A stretch of 64,000 nucleotides of DNA, from positions 1-64,000 of the forward strand of contig JBBRPA010000009.1 in NCBI GenBank assembly GCA_038228695.1, in the 5' to 3' direction. Each line of letters begins with the position of its first letter. The first letter of the stretch is position 1. Origin of the DNA: DASVRZ01 sp038228695. Its GTDB lineage: Bacteria > Verrucomicrobiota > Verrucomicrobiia > Chthoniobacterales > DASVRZ01. The notes beneath the pieces are model-generated. The model worked only from the letters and a program-made list of their open reading frames with translations, had not been told where the DNA came from and did no database searches. This document shows positions 61,287 to 64,000 of the stretch, in pieces. The translations under genes and the position numbers were made by a program.

Positions 61287-62783
61287 TTAGCGAAGATACT
61301 CCGGCCAGTTCACATTTCGCATCGTCCCGGTGTGGGTAAAATGCTCGTGCATAGCGAAAGCAGTGGAGAGCATTTGGGGCGAGTGGCCCTGCTCCATGTG
61401 CCGGAAATAATCTCGCAACTGCGGACGAAAATCGGGATGAGCGCAGCGATCCACGATCAGGCGGGCGCGCTCTGGCGGAGTGGTGTTGCGCAGATCTGCG
61501 ACGCCGTGCTCGGTGGCGATGATTTGCACTGAGTGTTCGTTGTGGTCCATGTGCGTGACCAACGGAACAATCGTGCTGATCGCCCCGTCCTTGGCAGTGG
61601 AGGGGCACATGAAAATGGAAACATAGGCGTTGCGAGTGAAGTCGCCGGAACCGCCGATGCCATTGACCAGGCTTCGCCCGAGGACGTGGGTCGAGTTCAC
61701 ATTGCCGGAAAGATCCACTTCGAGCGCGGTGTTCATACTAATAACCCCGAGGCGGCGAATGAGTTCGGGATGGTTCGTGATCTCCTGCGGCCGGAGGACG
61801 AGATGTTTCCGAAAAAAAGCGAGCTCGCGGTAAACCCGCTCCATCACTGGTGGGGTAAGCGTGAGCGAACAGGAGGAGGCAAATTTCAGTCGTCCCGACT
61901 CGATTAGGTCCACTGAAGAGTCCTGCACGACTTCGGTGAACATTTCGAAATCGGGCACGTCGGAGTGGCCAGCGAGGGCAGAGAGAACGGCGTTACTAAC
62001 ATTCCCGACACCGGCTTGGAGGGGCAGGAAAGTTTTGGGAATCCGACCCGCGTGCAACTCGGCGGCGAGAAAATCCGCTACGTTCTCACCAATCCGCCGG
62101 GTGACTGGGTCCTGCGGTTTGAAGTCGCCAACCTCATCGGGACGATGGGTCCGAACGACGCCAAGAACCTTCGTCGGATCGATCTGGACGGTGGTGGTGC
62201 CGATGCGGTCGCGGCAGGTTAGCAACGGAACAGGTTGGCGAAAGGGTGGGTCCTGCGGTTCGTAAATATCATGCAAGCCGAGCAAGTCGGGCGGATGATA
62301 GGAATTGCATTCGAGCAGGATGTGGTCGGCGACATGCAGGAAAGTGGCACTGGCGCCGGCTGAACTGGTGAGCACCACCTCGTTGTTTCCGATGATTGCT
62401 GCGACTTCGACGATGGCGCAGTGAAATTTACCGAGCAAGCCGGAGCGAACCGATTGGGAGAGACCCGAAAGATGCAGATCGAAAAAGCGCACCTCGTTCG
62501 CATTGATCAGACGGCGCAGAGTCGCGTTCGATTGAAAAGGTGTTCGCCAAGCAATGGCACCGGCCTCGGCAAGGGCTCCGTCAAGGCTGGGACCGGTCGA
62601 AGCTCCGGTGACTACGCCAATTTGGAATGGTCTTCCGGCGGCATGTTCGGAGCGGGCTTTGCGAGCGATCGCGAGAGGAATCTCTTTGGGCGCGCCGGTT
62701 GAGGTAAACCCGCTGAATCCAATCGTTGCCCCGTGCGGAATGAAGGCTGCGGCCTCGTCGGCGGTGAGGACGGGAAAACTCAT
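61287..62783 (-). CDS. Acetyl-CoA hydrolase/succinyl-CoA:acetate CoA-transferase family
   Basis: 498 residues, standard length. It opens with FPVLTADEAAAFIPHGATIGFSGFTSTGAPKEIPLAIA, where the glycine-rich loop binds CoA. The catalytic glutamate is probably E284 in MFTEVVQDS, the position of the Glu forming the CoA thioester in AarC-type enzymes. The C-terminal block GIGGSGDFTRNAYVSIFMCPST is also conserved. It moves CoA between acetate and succinate or hydrolyses acetyl-CoA, bypassing succinyl-CoA synthetase when acetate is in excess. No other acetate gene is next to it. Which activity dominates cannot be decided from sequence. Confidence 0.93.
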   Translation of the reverse strand: MSFPVLTADEAAAFIPHGATIGFSGFTSTGAPKEIPLAIARKARSEHAAGRPFQIGVVTGASTGPSLDGALAEAGAIAWRTPFQSNATLRRLINANEVRFFDLHLSGLSQSVRSGLLGKFHCAIVEVAAIIGNNEVVLTSSAGASATFLHVADHILLECNSYHPPDLLGLHDIYEPQDPPFRQPVPLLTCRDRIGTTTVQIDPTKVLGVVRTHRPDEVGDFKPQDPVTRRIGENVADFLAAELHAGRIPKTFLPLQAGVGNVSNAVLSALAGHSDVPDFEMFTEVVQDSSVDLIESGRLKFASSCSLTLTPPVMERVYRELAFFRKHLVLRPQEITNHPELIRRLGVISMNTALEVDLSGNVNSTHVLGRSLVNGIGGSGDFTRNAYVSIFMCPSTAKDGAISTIVPLVTHMDHNEHSVQIIATEHGVADLRNTTPPERARLIVDRCAHPDFRPQLRDYFRHMEQGHSPQMLSTAFAMHEHFTHTGTMRNVNWPEYLR

Positions 62784-62837
62784 GCGGCTTTGATGCTAAC
62801 CTTTCGCGGGGAGACCAAAAAGGATATTTTGCGCGGC

Positions 62838-64000
62838 CTAGCTTTCCGCGAAGAGGTATTGGAAATCGTCGAGGGTGAGGCTCTTAACGAAATTTTCCTC
62901 TCCGAGAATGTCTTGAGCGAGGGCCCCTTTGCTTTTTTGGAGGGCGCGGATTTTTTCCTCGATGCTGTCCTTGGTGATGAGGCGGTAGGCGATGACCTTG
63001 TTGACCTGGCCGATACGATGGGTGCGGTCGATGGCTTGGTTTTCGACGGCGGGATTCCACCACGGATCGTAGAGCACGACGTAGCTGGCGGAGGTGAGGT
63101 TGAGGCCAAAGCCGCCGGCGCGCAGGGAAATGAGGAAGACGGCGCTGCCGGGATCGGCTTGGAAATTTTTCACGAGCTGGCCGCGGTCTTCGGTGTCGCC
63201 AGCGAGGAAATAGCTCTTCCATTCGCGTTCGCGGATGACGGTCTGGAGTCGTTCGAGCATGGAGACAAACTGGCTGAAGACGAGCACCTTGTGGCCTTCC
63301 TCGATGAGCGGTTCGAGCAGTTCGAAGAGGGCCTCCTGTTTCGCGCTGTCGGCGTCGCTGAGCTTGGGATCGGCGAGTCCGGGGTGGGCGCAAATTTGGC
63401 GGAGACGGAGCAGCGAGGTGAGAATGTTGAAGCGCTCTTTGTCGAGCTGGCTGCTGGTGTTGATTTTGAGAAGCCGCTGGCGGGCGATTTTCAACTCGGC
63501 GCGGTAACGCAACAACTGGTCACCTTCCATTTCGCAATGGAGGTCCTCTTCGATGCGGTCGGGAAGATCGGTGGCGACTTCCTTTTTCGAGCGCCGCAGC
63601 AGGAAGGGCCGGACGCGGGCGGCGAGACGGCGGGTAGCCAGGGCGTCTTTTTTTTCGTTGAAAAGAACTTGGAACCGCGACTGCGTGCCGAGAATGCCGG
63701 GCATGGCAAACGACATCAGGCTCCAGAGGTCGAGCAGGCGGTTTTCGATCGGGGTGCCGGTGAGGATGAGTCGGTGATCGGTGTCGAGGTTGCGGGCTGC
63801 GTTCGCCGTTTGGGAGGTGGGATTCTTAATGAACTGGCCTTCGTCGAGAATGACCGCGAGCCAGCGGACTTTGGCGAGGGCGATCTCGTGACTGCGGAGT
63901 TGGGCGTAGTTGAGGACGACGAGATCGTGTTCGGAGATGAATTGAGTAAGGAGAGCAGGATTTTTTTCGCGCCAGACGCCGACCTTCAGGGTGGGGTAAA
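62838..64000 (-). CDS. SNF2-family DEAD/DEAH helicase, C-terminal part (5' end outside window)
   Basis: The frame is open from the right edge to 62838 (about 387 codons seen). It begins inside the first helicase lobe, with motif II LDEGQFIKN (DEGQ) and motif III LTGTPIEN. The C-terminal lobe includes RRSKKEVATDLP, VLFLISLRAGGFGLNLTSASYV (motif V) and DRTHRIGQ (motif VI). SNF2 proteins translocate on double-stranded DNA and remodel protein-DNA complexes; bacterial ones are often fused to SWIM zinc fingers or carry an N-terminal extension, which would be outside the window. It is separated from the CoA-transferase gene by 54 bp. Confidence 0.95.
   Translation of the reverse strand, partial: YPTLKVGVWREKNPALLTQFISEHDLVVLNYAQLRSHEIALAKVRWLAVILDEGQFIKNPTSQTANAARNLDTDHRLILTGTPIENRLLDLWSLMSFAMPGILGTQSRFQVLFNEKKDALATRRLAARVRPFLLRRSKKEVATDLPDRIEEDLHCEMEGDQLLRYRAELKIARQRLLKINTSSQLDKERFNILTSLLRLRQICAHPGLADPKLSDADSAKQEALFELLEPLIEEGHKVLVFSQFVSMLERLQTVIREREWKSYFLAGDTEDRGQLVKNFQADPGSAVFLISLRAGGFGLNLTSASYVVLYDPWWNPAVENQAIDRTHRIGQVNKVIAYRLITKDSIEEKIRALQKSKGALAQDILGEENFVKSLTLDDFQYLFAES

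Overview
The window looks like a chromosomal segment of a GC-rich, diderm bacterium, most likely a member of Verrucomicrobiota. This is inferred from gene content: a two-partner secretion locus with a DUF2341/LamG-ExbB fusion, a DUF5069-like protein, an LptF/G permease, an HtrB/LpxL-type acyltransferase, and PurS/PurQ/PurL with a small PurL. Marker-gene phylogeny was not possible. No rRNA, tRNA, CRISPR array, insertion sequence or prophage was seen.

Layout. 1-16.8 kb: a tightly packed minus-strand surface operon, TpsB transporter > DUF2341/LamG-ExbB > ExbD > TonB > large porin > periplasmic coiled coil > giant TpsA adhesin (>3,179 codons, running off the left edge). A near-identical 19-nt motif precedes both tpsB and tpsA. 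16.9-22.7 kb: GH42 beta-galactosidase, a DUF5069-like protein, a lipoprotein and KatG. 22.9-25.0 kb: a minus-strand operon of threonine synthase-like enzyme > MoaD/ThiS sulfur carrier > NIL-domain protein, preceded by a well-formed SAM-I (S-box) riboswitch; this puts the 'threonine synthase' in a methionine/SAM context. 25.1-29.1 kb (plus): a secreted phytase-like beta-propeller, a small secreted protein, HemL and an Mrp P-loop ATPase. 29.1-34.7 kb (minus): two MFS transporters, a flippase-like protein, and a receiver-domain protein with a long histone-H1-like basic tail. 34.8-42.3 kb (minus): FAD oxidoreductase, lipoprotein, MMPL exporter, acyltransferase, LolA-like protein, two secreted unknowns and an ACT protein, resembling the export half of aryl-polyene-type loci. 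42.4-43.5 kb: LptF/G permease, followed by a REP-like palindrome. 43.7-50.0 kb (minus): the complete circularly permuted ATP-grasp/alpha-E, two transglutaminases and DUF2126 predicted peptide-ligase cluster. 50.1-53.5 kb: BFN nuclease, DksA-like protein, cysteine-poor L33 and S18, and RF3. 53.8-60.4 kb (plus): a purine operon purS-purQ-purL-[PhyH dioxygenase]-purF-purM. 60.4-64 kb: an alpha/beta hydrolase, an acetyl-CoA hydrolase/CoA-transferase, and the C-terminal part of a SNF2 helicase running off the right edge.

Two systems stand out. The first is the SAM-riboswitch-controlled ThrC-like/MoaD/NIL operon, plausibly a protein-thiocarboxylate route for sulfur incorporation into homocysteine or a related amino acid. 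The second is the two-partner secretion operon that carries its own ExbB-ExbD-TonB energising complex and porin. In the second, the ExbB subunit has a periplasmic LamG-type binding domain and the exported protein has a carbohydrate-binding-like module, suggesting a coupled surface-binding and uptake machine.
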